Positions 1-6,919 of a DNA stretch of 64,000 bases are shown here, piece by piece. Position numbers and translations under genes: made by a program. The notes below the pieces were generated by a model. The model had not been told where the DNA came from. It did no database searches and was given only the letters and a program-made list of their open reading frames with translations. This DNA comes from Sphingorhabdus sp. EL138 (lineage in GTDB: Bacteria > Pseudomonadota > Alphaproteobacteria > Sphingomonadales > Sphingomonadaceae). The stretch spans positions 1 to 64,000 of the forward strand of contig NZ_CAMAYF010000008.1 in the NCBI RefSeq assembly GCF_945862485.1, in the 5' to 3' direction. The first letter of the stretch is position 1; every line of letters starts with the position of its first letter.

Positions 1-31
1 GTGCAAGCAAGTTTAAACGTCAAATTAGGTC

Positions 32-60
32 TTGCACAACTTTACCGCCGTCCCTAATAG
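32..60 (+). promoter_or_regulatory. Probable promoter of tRNA-Arg
   Basis: A -35-like TTGCAC (32-37) and a -10-like TAATAG (55-60) are separated by 17 bp and lie just upstream of the tRNA. The -35 box is also the right half of an inverted repeat (GTGCAAG at 1-7, CTTGCAC at 31-37). Boxes were matched by eye only. Confidence 0.4.
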
Positions 61-72
61 CGGCGCTCCAGT

Positions 73-149
73 GCACCCGTAGCTCAGCTGGATAGAGCAT
101 CAGACTACGAATCTGAGGGCCGGGCGTTCGAATCGCTCCGGGTGCACCA
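73..149 (+). tRNA. tRNA-Arg (anticodon ACG)
   Basis: A complete cloverleaf can be folded. The acceptor arm is GCACCCG pairing with CGGGTGC, the D-loop is GCTCAGCTGGATAGAGC, the anticodon stem TCAGA/TCTGA encloses the loop CTACGAA (anticodon ACG), and the T-loop is TTCGAAT. The CCA end is encoded. ACG is read as ICG after deamination and decodes CGU/CGC/CGA arginine codons. Confidence 0.95.
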
Positions 150-285
150 TTTTTTCAACGGCTTAGCTGCACTTTTTTGTGCAGATGTGGTACAGATGGT
201 TCGCAGCAACCGTATGATAATCACGACCCATTAGAACTTTCTAGATTGTTATGCGGCTTTTTCATACGCGCCTGAGAAGTCGAAG

Positions 286-867
286 TTGTGCCCAACAAAC
301 AAACTCGACGTTAATACCATAGGTGCGCAGGCCGATCGCAATACAGAACAGTTGAAATTAGTGTCAGAAGCGGAAGGGCGTCTTGCGACCGCTATCGACG
401 ATAAGGGTGGCCGGTTTGTTGACCAACTCGACTCTCTGCGTAAGGAGCTGTCGGTTGCCCAACATGGGGTGTTCCCGGTATTTGGACGGCTGGGGCTTGC
501 CTTTGCGGTTATCGGGGCACTTGCGGGACTTGCTGCAGCTGCGCTTTCGCTCGGTTCGGCTACTGTCGCCACCTCGCCGAATGTCACTCCTGCCGCTGTC
601 GTTGCGCCAACAACCGTTGCACCAAAATCGGAATCGGTGCCAGCTGTGGAGGTAGCCACAGAGGCGCCGGTAACCGCCGACATCGCGCCGGAGCAGGTGA
701 TCGTTGCCGAAGGTGACAGCCTATCCAGAATAGCAATGAGAAGGGGTATTCCCATTGAAGCCATGATTGCGGCAAACCCGCAATTGGCTGATCCCACGCG
801 ACTATATCCGGTATATCCGGGCGATATGGTTAATCTGCCAAAAGCGGCACCGTCACCTGCGGAGTAA
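286..867 (+). CDS. LysM-domain membrane-anchored protein
   Basis: 193 aa. Residues 1-60 are a charged, probably coiled segment. Residues about 65-90 form one hydrophobic helix rich in Ala, Leu and Gly. A Val/Ala/Pro/Thr-rich linker follows, and the C-terminus (about 137-188) is a LysM domain (VIVAEGDSLSRIAMRRGIP ... AANPQL ... VYPGDMVNLP). LysM domains bind the glycan strands of peptidoglycan, so this is probably an inner-membrane protein reaching the wall. The first usable start is TTG at 286, because an in-frame stop lies at 232-234 and there is no ATG; GTG at 361 is an alternative. A long antisense ORF in the same place has no recognisable domain. An intrinsic terminator follows. Confidence 0.75.
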   Translation: MCPTNKLDVNTIGAQADRNTEQLKLVSEAEGRLATAIDDKGGRFVDQLDSLRKELSVAQHGVFPVFGRLGLAFAVIGALAGLAAAALSLGSATVATSPNVTPAAVVAPTTVAPKSESVPAVEVATEAPVTADIAPEQVIVAEGDSLSRIAMRRGIPIEAMIAANPQLADPTRLYPVYPGDMVNLPKAAPSPAE

Positions 868-910
868 AGTGGATCCACGCAACAATTCGCTTTACCGAAC
901 ATGTGAAGAT

Positions 911-943
911 AAAAGGCGGGGTGCGTAGCCCCGCCTTTTTTTT
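911..943 (+). terminator. Intrinsic terminator after the LysM gene
   Basis: The stem GGCGGGG (915-921) pairs with CCCCGCC (929-935) across a short loop and is followed by a run of eight T residues. It ends the LysM transcript on the + strand. Confidence 0.9.
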
Positions 944-1015
944 ATGGATTGCTCGGCCCGCGTTATAACGCTTCCTTCAAAACCAAATGATTGTAGGGAC
1001 CCGAACACCGACATG

Positions 1016-1050
1016 AAAAAGCCCGCCGCTGCGTAAGCGCAGGGCGGGCT
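1016..1050 (-). terminator. Intrinsic terminator after the Ala-rich lipoprotein gene
   Basis: Read on the - strand, AGCCCGCC and GGCGGGCT pair around an inner GCGC/TAA hairpin and are followed by TTTTT (1016-1020). It lies 26 bp past the stop codon of the lipoprotein gene at 1077-1340. Confidence 0.85.
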
Positions 1051-1076
1051 GATATTCTACGCGAAAGCAAAACCGA

Positions 1077-1340
1077 TTATTCGGCAGCTTTCTGCATTTC
1101 TTTGCCAGCTTCTTCAACAGCAGCGCCGGCTTCGGCAGTTGCGTCAGCGGCGGCCTCTGCGGTTGCGTCGGCTGCACCTTCTGTGGCCATCATTGCGTTT
1201 TCCGCACCAGCTTCCATAGCATCGCCAGTTGCGTCGGCGGCTTCGGCGGTTTCTTCCGCAGCCTTTTCACCAGCTTCACCACATGCGGTCAAGGATGCTG
1301 CAAAGGCAAGAGCAGCAACAGTTGCGACTAATTTCTTCAT
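1077..1340 (-). CDS. Small Ala/Glu-rich lipoprotein
   Basis: 87 aa. An N-terminal signal of about 20 residues ends in a lipobox (SLTAC, Cys20), so the mature protein should be lipid-anchored. The rest is a low-complexity amphipathic repeat of the form EAADAT/AEAGAA with regularly spaced acidic residues and almost no aromatic residues, predicted to be helical. The ATG at 1340 has a good Shine-Dalgarno sequence (TAGGAG). The gene is monocistronic with its own terminator. Function is unknown; a periplasmic stress or spacer lipoprotein is possible but not shown. Confidence 0.7.
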   Translation of the reverse strand: MKKLVATVAALAFAASLTACGEAGEKAAEETAEAADATGDAMEAGAENAMMATEGAADATAEAAADATAEAGAAVEEAGKEMQKAAE

Positions 1341-1411
1341 CTTGATTCTCCTAAGTCCCTATAATCCCTCACGGGTGTGTAGGGGTAACGGATGTTGTTG
1401 GCTTTATGCAA

Positions 1412-1825
1412 CTATTTTTCCAGCCCGCGTGAAATACCCCATTGGCGAGCGACGGTGTAACCGAGATAGCCCGTGCCAAATAGTGCATATAAAGGCTCTG
1501 GCAGTCCGTTCAGATACGCGTTCATACCACGCGCGATATTGGCTGCGGCCTCTGGCTGCACGGCGGCAATCAACCCCATCGGGATCGCCCACAACAGCAT
1601 GGCATACATGACATATAGAAAACTTGGCCGTGCGCGGCTTGTCCATGGGTCTGCGGATTGCGCTTCCGCCAAGACGGCGGACAATTGCGTGCGCAATGCA
1701 TCCATTTCCTGACTGCCTTGCAGTTTGATGAGTTCCAGCTTTGCCGCATCCCGGGCTTTCGGGTCGGGAATGATTTTGTCGATCAGGCCGGCAATCGGGC
1801 CGATGATACCTTCAATGAGTGACAT
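1412..1825 (-). CDS. GTA-type holin (3TM holin family)
   Basis: 137 aa. The N-terminus (about 1-20) is an amphipathic hydrophobic stretch, a charged region follows, and the segment AQSADPWTSRARPSFLYVMY is the signature I associate with the Pfam family 'holin of 3TMs, for gene-transfer release'. Two clear membrane segments follow at about 70-90 and 108-127, then a basic tail. Such holins permeabilise the inner membrane so that the partner endolysin reaches the wall. The start at 1825 is preceded by AAGGAA. It lies 20 bp downstream of the endolysin gene on the same strand, forming a two-gene lysis operon. No capsid, tail or integrase gene is nearby, which fits a detached GTA lysis cassette better than a prophage. 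Confidence 0.8.
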   Translation of the reverse strand: MSLIEGIIGPIAGLIDKIIPDPKARDAAKLELIKLQGSQEMDALRTQLSAVLAEAQSADPWTSRARPSFLYVMYAMLLWAIPMGLIAAVQPEAAANIARGMNAYLNGLPEPLYALFGTGYLGYTVARQWGISRGLEK

Positions 1826-1845
1826 GGCATGTTCCTTTTTTAAGA

Positions 1846-2391
1846 TTAACCAATACGGCTTGTGAGCCAGCCATATAGAAATGCCTCTTGTGCAGGCCGT
1901 GCTTCGGCCAAGCGGACATAATGCGCCCCTTGCAGTGCATCGATTGCCTTGGTCAGAACGCCCTCGGCTGCTGGCCCGCGTGTCGCCAAAAATGCTTCCA
2001 GCGCGCGCAACGTGTCGGGGCCGATTGTGCGGTCTATAGCGATCTCTGGATAATCTGCGCCATTGCGGTTCAGTGCATTCAACGCGCGTTGCAAAAATCC
2101 GGTTGCTGTGCCGGGGCCCATATTGACGCCAGTGTCCAATAGCTCCTGTGCCAATATCGGCGCCATCTGTGCCACTTTATCGAAGGCGGGCGCCCGCCAA
2201 TAATGCTTTTTGTAAATCAACACCGCAACGCTGCGTGGCAAGATTTCCATCTGCCCCATATAGCCATGCTGACGGGCGACGGCCTGCGTAATGCCCCAAC
2301 GCGTCGGCCCGCCTTTGTCGGCGGGATGATCGACAAAACCGCCCTCGCGCGCAATCAGGTCGTCAATCCATTCGTCAATAATGTCACGCAT
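1846..2391 (-). CDS. Endolysin: glycosyl hydrolase 108-type N-acetylmuramidase
   Basis: 181 aa from ATG 2391; ATG 2397 adds two residues. I chose 2391 because GAGG lies 8 nt before it. The N-terminal half carries LIAREGGFVDHPADKGGPTR, the EGG motif of this lysozyme family with the catalytic Glu, followed by WGIT. The C-terminal half (about 90-181) resembles the linked peptidoglycan-binding domain (GPDTLRAL, ending in a GWLTSRI helix). It should cleave the N-acetylmuramic acid bond in peptidoglycan. No signal peptide is visible, as expected for an endolysin exported through the downstream holin. An inverted repeat shared with the XRE/DUF6456 promoter lies directly upstream. Confidence 0.85.
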   Translation of the reverse strand: MRDIIDEWIDDLIAREGGFVDHPADKGGPTRWGITQAVARQHGYMGQMEILPRSVAVLIYKKHYWRAPAFDKVAQMAPILAQELLDTGVNMGPGTATGFLQRALNALNRNGADYPEIAIDRTIGPDTLRALEAFLATRGPAAEGVLTKAIDALQGAHYVRLAEARPAQEAFLYGWLTSRIG

Positions 2392-2416
2392 CGGCATAAC
2401 CTCACTTTCGTTTATA

Positions 2417-2446
2417 AAATAACCAAATAGGTTATTTGTAGGAAAG
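2417..2446. promoter_or_regulatory. Putative operator of the lysis cassette
   Basis: A perfect 8-bp inverted repeat, AAATAACC (2417-2424) and GGTTATTT (2430-2437), surrounds a 5-bp spacer, 26 bp upstream of the endolysin start. The core ACCAAATAGGTT (2422-2433) and the adjoining TTGTAGGAAAG (2436-2446) both recur in the XRE/DUF6456 intergenic region at 6347-6373. This suggests binding of a common regulator. Which protein binds is inference. Confidence 0.6.
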
Positions 2447-2516
2447 TAAAATGTGCCAGTTGCGCGGCCACCGCGCGTTTGCGCGCGGTTTGTCTTGAAA
2501 TTTTATCTTGAATTAT

Positions 2517-2593
2517 TGGTCGGGACGACAGGATTCGAACCTGCGACCCCCACACCCCCAGTGTGATGCGCTACCAGGCTGCGCTACGTCCCG
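2517..2593 (-). tRNA. tRNA-Pro (anticodon GGG)
   Basis: On the - strand the acceptor arm is CGGGACG/CGTCCCG, the D-arm GCGCAGCCTGGTAGCGC, the anticodon stem TCACA/TGTGG with loop CTGGGGG (anticodon GGG), and the T-loop TTCGAAT. CCA is encoded. It sits between the lysis cassette and yajC. Confidence 0.95.
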
Positions 2594-2736
2594 ACCGCCA
2601 ATGACCTCGCCGAGGTCAGTGGAAGCGCGCGTATATGGTGGTGGTTTTGGAAAAGCAAGCGCGCTGTCTGCGCTTTGACGTTGCGTCAGCAGGGTGCAGG
2701 TGATAATCGCGCCCGATTGGTTCGAGGCGGCGCTGC

Positions 2737-3099
2737 ATGTTGGCGCTTAATTTCATTAGTGCGAGGTTTTTCATGGCGTTTGTTATCTTGACTGCTGCCG
2801 TCGGTGGTGCCGGTGGTTCTGCATTTTTCGTGCAGTTGTTTCCGCTCCTGCTGATCTTTGTGGTATTCTACTTCTTCCTCATCCGCCCGCAACAAAAGCG
2901 TGCCAAGGCGCACGAGGCCAAAATTGCCGCCGTGCAGAAGAATGACGACGTCGTAACCGCAGGTGGCCTGATGGGCAAAGTGACTAAGGTCGCCGACGAA
3001 TATGTTGAAGTTGAAATTGCGCCGAATGTCCGGGTGAAGGCGGTTAAGTCGACTATTGCCAACGTGCAGCCGCGCAATGCCAAAGCGGCGAACGATTAA
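2737..3099 (+). CDS. yajC: YajC, Sec translocon accessory subunit
   Basis: 120 aa. One membrane helix (about 30-50, FFVQLFPLLLIFVVFYFFLIRP) is followed by the family signature RPQQKRAKAHE and a cytoplasmic beta domain (VVTAGGLMGKVTKV ... VEVEIAPNVRVKAVKSTI). YajC associates with SecDF at the SecYEG channel. It is first in a yajC-secD-secF cluster, the common bacterial order. ATG 2737 and ATG 2773 both have plausible GAGG Shine-Dalgarno sequences, so the first 12 residues are uncertain. Confidence 0.95.
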   Translation: MLALNFISARFFMAFVILTAAVGGAGGSAFFVQLFPLLLIFVVFYFFLIRPQQKRAKAHEAKIAAVQKNDDVVTAGGLMGKVTKVADEYVEVEIAPNVRVKAVKSTIANVQPRNAKAAND

Positions 3100-3167
3100 C
3101 CGTCGGGGTTGAACGGCTTTGCCGCCGACCCCAGATATTGATTTCATAGTTCGTTCGGAACCCATCT

Positions 3168-4766
3168 ATGCTTGATTTTCCCCGTTGGCGCATATGGATG
3201 CTCAACACCTTAATTGTCGTGGGGATGGCCTTTGCTATTCCGAGCCTGCTACCAGCGTCGATGCGGGCGCAGCTTGCCCAATTTGTGCCGACCCCGACGA
3301 TCAACCTGGGGCTCGACCTTGCCGGCGGTAGCCATATCTTGCTGGAGGCGGACACGTCGCAACTTGCAGAGGCCCGGCTCGAAGCGTTGGAGGATAGCGT
3401 CCGCACTGCCATGCGCCGTGCCAATCCGCAAATTGCGATTGCGGATGTTTCGCGCAGTGAGGGCGAACTCAGCTTTAACGTCACCGACATGTCCAAGGTG
3501 GATGCGGCGCGTGAAGTTATCTTGCCGCTGATCAGCAACGCGACTGGCACGCGCGACTGGAACATCGGCGTCAACAACGGCAACCGAATTATCCTGTCCC
3601 CAGCAAGCTCTGGCGACGAAACGGCGCTGGACCAAGCGATGGATACGGCCAAGGACGTTATTGACCGCCGGATTAACGCGCTTGGTACGTTGGAGCCTAC
3701 GATCATTCGGCAGGGTGATAACCGCATCGTGGTTCAGGTTCCCGGATTAGATGATCCAGAAGCGCTGAAGGCACTGATTGGTAAGACAGCAAAGCTTGAA
3801 TTCAAGCTGGTCGATGAACAAGCCGACCCCGATCAAACCGCACAGGGCAAGGCGCGCGTTGGTAGCCAAGTTCTGCCCTATCCCGACAACCCCACTGGGT
3901 TGCCGTATATCGCGGTGCGCCGCCTGGGCGGTATATCCGGGGACAAGTTGGTCAAAGCGGACCCGACATTTGACCCGCAGACCAATGAGCCTGCTGTCAC
4001 CATCCAATTTGATTCCGAAGGTGGACAAAGATTTGCCCGCATGACTCAGCAAAATGTGAACAAATTGTTCGCGATTGTGCTCGACGGCCAAGTCATATCC
4101 GCACCGCAAATTCGGGAACCGATTTTCGGCGGGGTTTCGCAGATTTCGGGTAGCTTCACGACCGAAAGCGCCAATGCACTATCGATCTCTCTGCGCTCAG
4201 GTGCATTGCCGGTGGATTTAACCATCGTCGAGGAACGTTCGGTTGGTCCTGACCTTGGCGCTGACTCTATCCGCCGCGGGGTTTTGGCTGCGGTCATTGG
4301 TACCACTGCCATTCTGGTGCTCATGTTCCTCGTCTATGGCCGGTTCGGCATGTATGCGAATGTCGCCCTCATCGTTAACGTTTTGATGATTTTGGGTGTC
4401 ATGTCCTTTGCCAATGCGACATTGACCTTGCCGGGGATCGCGGGATTTGTTCTGACGATTGGTGCGGCCGTTGACGCAAACGTGCTGATCAACGAACGTA
4501 TCCGCGAAGAACTGAAACGAGGCCGCCGTGTGGTGCAGGCCATCGAGTTCGGCTATAAAGAAGCGAGCCGCGCGATTTTCGACGCAAACAGTACAAACGT
4601 TATTGCGGCGGTTTTGCTCTTCATTTTCGGGTCGGGACCTATTCGCGGATTTGCCGTGGTGCTGATGATCGGGATTGTAACCTCGGTTTTCACCGCTGTG
4701 ACCATCACCCGCATGTGGGTGTCGCTCTGGGTGAAGCGCACGCGTCCCACTGACTTGACGATTTGA
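3168..4766 (+). CDS. secD: Protein translocase subunit SecD
   Basis: 532 aa, normal for alphaproteobacteria. One N-terminal helix (10-30) is followed by the family motif NLGLDLAGGSHILLE, a large periplasmic domain (about 45-355), and five C-terminal helices of the RND/SSD fold (GADSIRRG ... AAVDANVLINERIREE). SecD and SecF use the proton motive force to pull proteins through SecYEG on the periplasmic side. It lies 68 bp after yajC and 10 bp before secF, so probably one operon. Confidence 0.97.
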   Translation: MLDFPRWRIWMLNTLIVVGMAFAIPSLLPASMRAQLAQFVPTPTINLGLDLAGGSHILLEADTSQLAEARLEALEDSVRTAMRRANPQIAIADVSRSEGELSFNVTDMSKVDAAREVILPLISNATGTRDWNIGVNNGNRIILSPASSGDETALDQAMDTAKDVIDRRINALGTLEPTIIRQGDNRIVVQVPGLDDPEALKALIGKTAKLEFKLVDEQADPDQTAQGKARVGSQVLPYPDNPTGLPYIAVRRLGGISGDKLVKADPTFDPQTNEPAVTIQFDSEGGQRFARMTQQNVNKLFAIVLDGQVISAPQIREPIFGGVSQISGSFTTESANALSISLRSGALPVDLTIVEERSVGPDLGADSIRRGVLAAVIGTTAILVLMFLVYGRFGMYANVALIVNVLMILGVMSFANATLTLPGIAGFVLTIGAAVDANVLINERIREELKRGRRVVQAIEFGYKEASRAIFDANSTNVIAAVLLFIFGSGPIRGFAVVLMIGIVTSVFTAVTITRMWVSLWVKRTRPTDLTI

Positions 4767-4776
4767 GGATATTGCC

Positions 4777-5766
4777 ATGAAACTGCTCAAACTCGTTCGG
4801 GATGACACCAATATCGACTTTCTCAAATGGCGCGGTTGGGCCTTTGCGATCAGCTTGGTTTTGATGGCGGCATCGGTGGGCTTGGTCGCGACCAAGGGCC
4901 TCAATTTTGGCGTCGATTTCATCGGTGGCCAGATGATCCGCGCGACATTTACGCAAAGCGCGACGGCTCCGGTGACCGAGTTGCGCGAGACCGTGGGTAG
5001 CCTTGGCTATGGGGATCCGACAATTCAGCGTTTCGGCGCGGAAAATCAGGTTTCGATCCGCATGAAACTGCCCGAAGGCGCGGACAAAAATCCTGAACTC
5101 GCTAATGCGATGGCGGAAAAAATCACCAGCAAGTTGAAGGCCGATCATCCTGATGTGCGAATTGACGGGGTCGACTCCGTGTCCGGCAAGGTTTCGGAGG
5201 AATTGTTCGGCAAGGGTGTTTTGGCACTTCTGGCCGCCATGGCGGGGGTTTCGATCTATATCTGGTTCCGTTTCGAGTGGCAGTTTGGTGTCGGCGCAAT
5301 CTGGTCTTTGGTCCACGACGTAACGCTAACCTTCGGGCTATTTTCGCTTACGGGGTGGGAATTTGACCTGAACATCATTGCCGCCTTGCTGACCATCATC
5401 GGCTATTCCTTGAACGATACCGTTGTGATTTACGACCGGATCCGCGAAAACCTGATGAAGTTCCGAAAAATGGAAATGGCGTCATTGTTGAACCTGTCGG
5501 TCAATGAAACCTTATCGCGTACAGTGATGACCAGCGTATCGATTTCGCTGCCATTGATCGTTCTGGTGCTGTTCGGACCGGACGTCATCTTTGGTTTCAG
5601 CATGGCAATGGCATTTGGTATTGTTGTCGGAACCTACTCGTCCATCTATCAGGCGGCACCAATCCTGATTTGGCTCAAGGTTGGATCGCATAGCTTTGTC
5701 CCGACCGACGAAGGGACGGGATCGAAGGCTGAGCGGATCGGCGCAGACTTCGGCGCGCAGCCTTAA
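4777..5766 (+). CDS. secF: Protein translocase subunit SecF
   Basis: 329 aa. An N-terminal helix (about 20-40) is followed by LNFGVDFIGGQMIRATF, the SecF counterpart of the SecD motif, a short periplasmic domain and five C-terminal helices, including the conserved SLNDTVVIYDRIREN segment. It forms the SecDF complex with the upstream gene. It ends 3 bp before the convergent XRE regulator gene. Confidence 0.97.
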   Translation: MKLLKLVRDDTNIDFLKWRGWAFAISLVLMAASVGLVATKGLNFGVDFIGGQMIRATFTQSATAPVTELRETVGSLGYGDPTIQRFGAENQVSIRMKLPEGADKNPELANAMAEKITSKLKADHPDVRIDGVDSVSGKVSEELFGKGVLALLAAMAGVSIYIWFRFEWQFGVGAIWSLVHDVTLTFGLFSLTGWEFDLNIIAALLTIIGYSLNDTVVIYDRIRENLMKFRKMEMASLLNLSVNETLSRTVMTSVSISLPLIVLVLFGPDVIFGFSMAMAFGIVVGTYSSIYQAAPILIWLKVGSHSFVPTDEGTGSKAERIGADFGAQP

Positions 5767-5769
5767 GGG

Positions 5770-6333
5770 CTATAACTTGCGGATGAGCCGGACGGCTTTG
5801 GCAATCCAGGCTGGATCGGTCACGACCTGTTGACGTGCGCCTGCCTCAAGCGGCAGAAGGTGGAGCTTGCTTGCGTCACGGCCAAGCAAGCGGCCAAAGA
5901 TGAACCGCCCGCCCGGCCGGGGCACAAGCACATCCAAATTCAGCGCAGAGGAAAAATCGTCCGGTTGTAGCTGCTCAAGCCATAATTCATCGCCGCGTCG
6001 ATATTCGCCCATTGCCGCTGCAACCCGAAGCCCGACCATGCGGCCGCCAACATTGGGAACCATCATGCGTTCAGCCTGTGCTGGCGCATAATTTCCATCC
6101 TCCTGCAGCACCGCCGCGACGGGCAAAAATTGTTGTTCGGGCAGGGCAACGAGATCACTTGAATCGACGCCCAATGCATCCGCAATGCGGTTAATCCAAA
6201 TGAGCGACAGGACGCGCATGCCGGTCTCTAGGCGGCCGATGGTTTGTGCCGTTGTTGGTGGATTGCAGCGTTCGGCCACATCAGCAAGTGTTAGGCCCTT
6301 CGCCCTTCGAACATCGCGAATTCGACTTTGCAT
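5770..6333 (-). CDS. XRE-family regulator with degenerate S24-like C-terminal domain
   Basis: 187 aa from ATG 6333, which has GGAG 6 nt upstream. Starts further up (6345, 6390) would run through the operator and lack a ribosome site. Residues 1-60 form an XRE helix-turn-helix (RIRDVRRAKGLTLADVAERC, TAQTIGRLETG, ADALGVDSSDLV). The rest resembles the LexA/phage-repressor S24 fold (AMGEYRRGDELWLE, then RFIFGRLLGRDASKLHLLPL), but the positions of the catalytic Ser and Lys appear not to be conserved. Self-cleavage is therefore unlikely. It is divergent from the DUF6456 gene with 88 bp between, and an operator-like repeat sits just upstream, suggesting autoregulation and control of the neighbour. 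A RogA-like repressor role is inference; a GafY-like activator is the alternative. Confidence 0.75.
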   Translation of the reverse strand: MQSRIRDVRRAKGLTLADVAERCNPPTTAQTIGRLETGMRVLSLIWINRIADALGVDSSDLVALPEQQFLPVAAVLQEDGNYAPAQAERMMVPNVGGRMVGLRVAAAMGEYRRGDELWLEQLQPDDFSSALNLDVLVPRPGGRFIFGRLLGRDASKLHLLPLEAGARQQVVTDPAWIAKAVRLIRKL

Positions 6334-6346
6334 GGCGCACTCCATT

Positions 6347-6373
6347 ACCAAATAGGTTTTTTCTTTCCTACAA
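6347..6373. promoter_or_regulatory. Putative operator in the XRE/DUF6456 divergent promoter
   Basis: ACCAAATAGGTT (6347-6358) and CTTTCCTACAA (6363-6373) are exact copies, the second on the opposite strand, of blocks at 2422-2433 and 2436-2446 upstream of the endolysin gene. The element lies 13 bp before the XRE start and 48 bp before the DUF6456 start, so a bound protein could affect both promoters. Confidence 0.6.
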
Positions 6374-6421
6374 TATTTACCACATGGCAAGGGTGATTCG
6401 AACAGTCAAAGGAGATTATCG

Positions 6422-6919
6422 ATGCCCAGCAAATCCCATTCGAACCGAAAATGTCACCATCAACGCATGCTGGCCGAACATCCTGTGGCAGAAGCTTGTG
6501 CAACCCGGCGCACTGTCACGATTAACCTTTCGGAATCACCACTGTCGTGGCTGCACGCGCGCGGCCATTTGTCGAACCGACAAATGTTAGCAGGCGAGAC
6601 ATTACGCGGGGATTATGAAACCGCCGCACTTGGACCGCATGTGACCATGTCGTGGGAGAATATTCCGCGCAGCCGGCAAAAACGCGGCGCACCATCGGGG
6701 CTGAACCAAACGGAACGGATGATGCAGGCCAAACGCCGCTTTGACGGCGCGCTGATCGCGCTTGGGCCCGATTTGTCGGATATTGCATGGCGCGTCATTT
6801 GCGTTGGGGAAAGCGTACCCGCGGCGGAACGCGAAATGTCGTGGCCCGTGCGATCGGGAAAGCTCGTGTTAAAAATCGCGCTAGACCGGCTTGCGGCTTT
6901 TTACCGCATCCCCGGCTAG
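6422..6919 (+). CDS. DUF6456 protein, GafZ-like candidate GTA activator
   Basis: 165 aa. After a short basic tail, residues about 35-80 match the first part of DUF6456 (SPLSWLHARG, then AGETLRGDYETAALGPHVTMSWE). Residues about 90-165 match its C-terminal helical part (LNQTERMMQAKRRFDGALIALGPDLSDIAWRVICVGESVPAAEREMSWP, RSGKLVLKIALDRLA), quoted here in pieces. In Caulobacter the DUF6456 protein GafZ works with GafY to activate GTA genes and act on RNA polymerase. The start has AAAGGAGAT upstream. The stop overlaps the convergent uup gene by 3 bp. Family assignment is fairly secure; the GTA role is inferred from the family and from the operator shared with the lysis genes. Confidence 0.75.
   Translation: MPSKSHSNRKCHHQRMLAEHPVAEACATRRTVTINLSESPLSWLHARGHLSNRQMLAGETLRGDYETAALGPHVTMSWENIPRSRQKRGAPSGLNQTERMMQAKRRFDGALIALGPDLSDIAWRVICVGESVPAAEREMSWPVRSGKLVLKIALDRLAAFYRIPG

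Noticed and set aside
249..902. Long - strand ORF (217 aa) opposite the LysM gene
   Set aside because: Its protein has no recognisable domain and a composition typical of antisense reading; the + strand has a clear LysM domain, membrane helix and terminator.
1476..1483. CCAAATAG inside the holin gene as a third operator
   Set aside because: Only 8 bp match, no flanking block and coding position; expected by chance. The ATTTGG...CCAAAT pair at 49336-49358 was rejected for the same reason.
1412..2600. Prophage remnant integrated at tRNA-Pro
   Set aside because: No integrase, no duplicated tRNA 3' end seen nearby and no other phage gene; the GTA-type holin and the shared operator argue for a GTA cassette. 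Remains a fallback.
4245..4254. GGTCCTGACC in secD as a third copy of the 18-bp repeat
   Set aside because: Only the central 10 bp match and it lies within a conserved coding motif.
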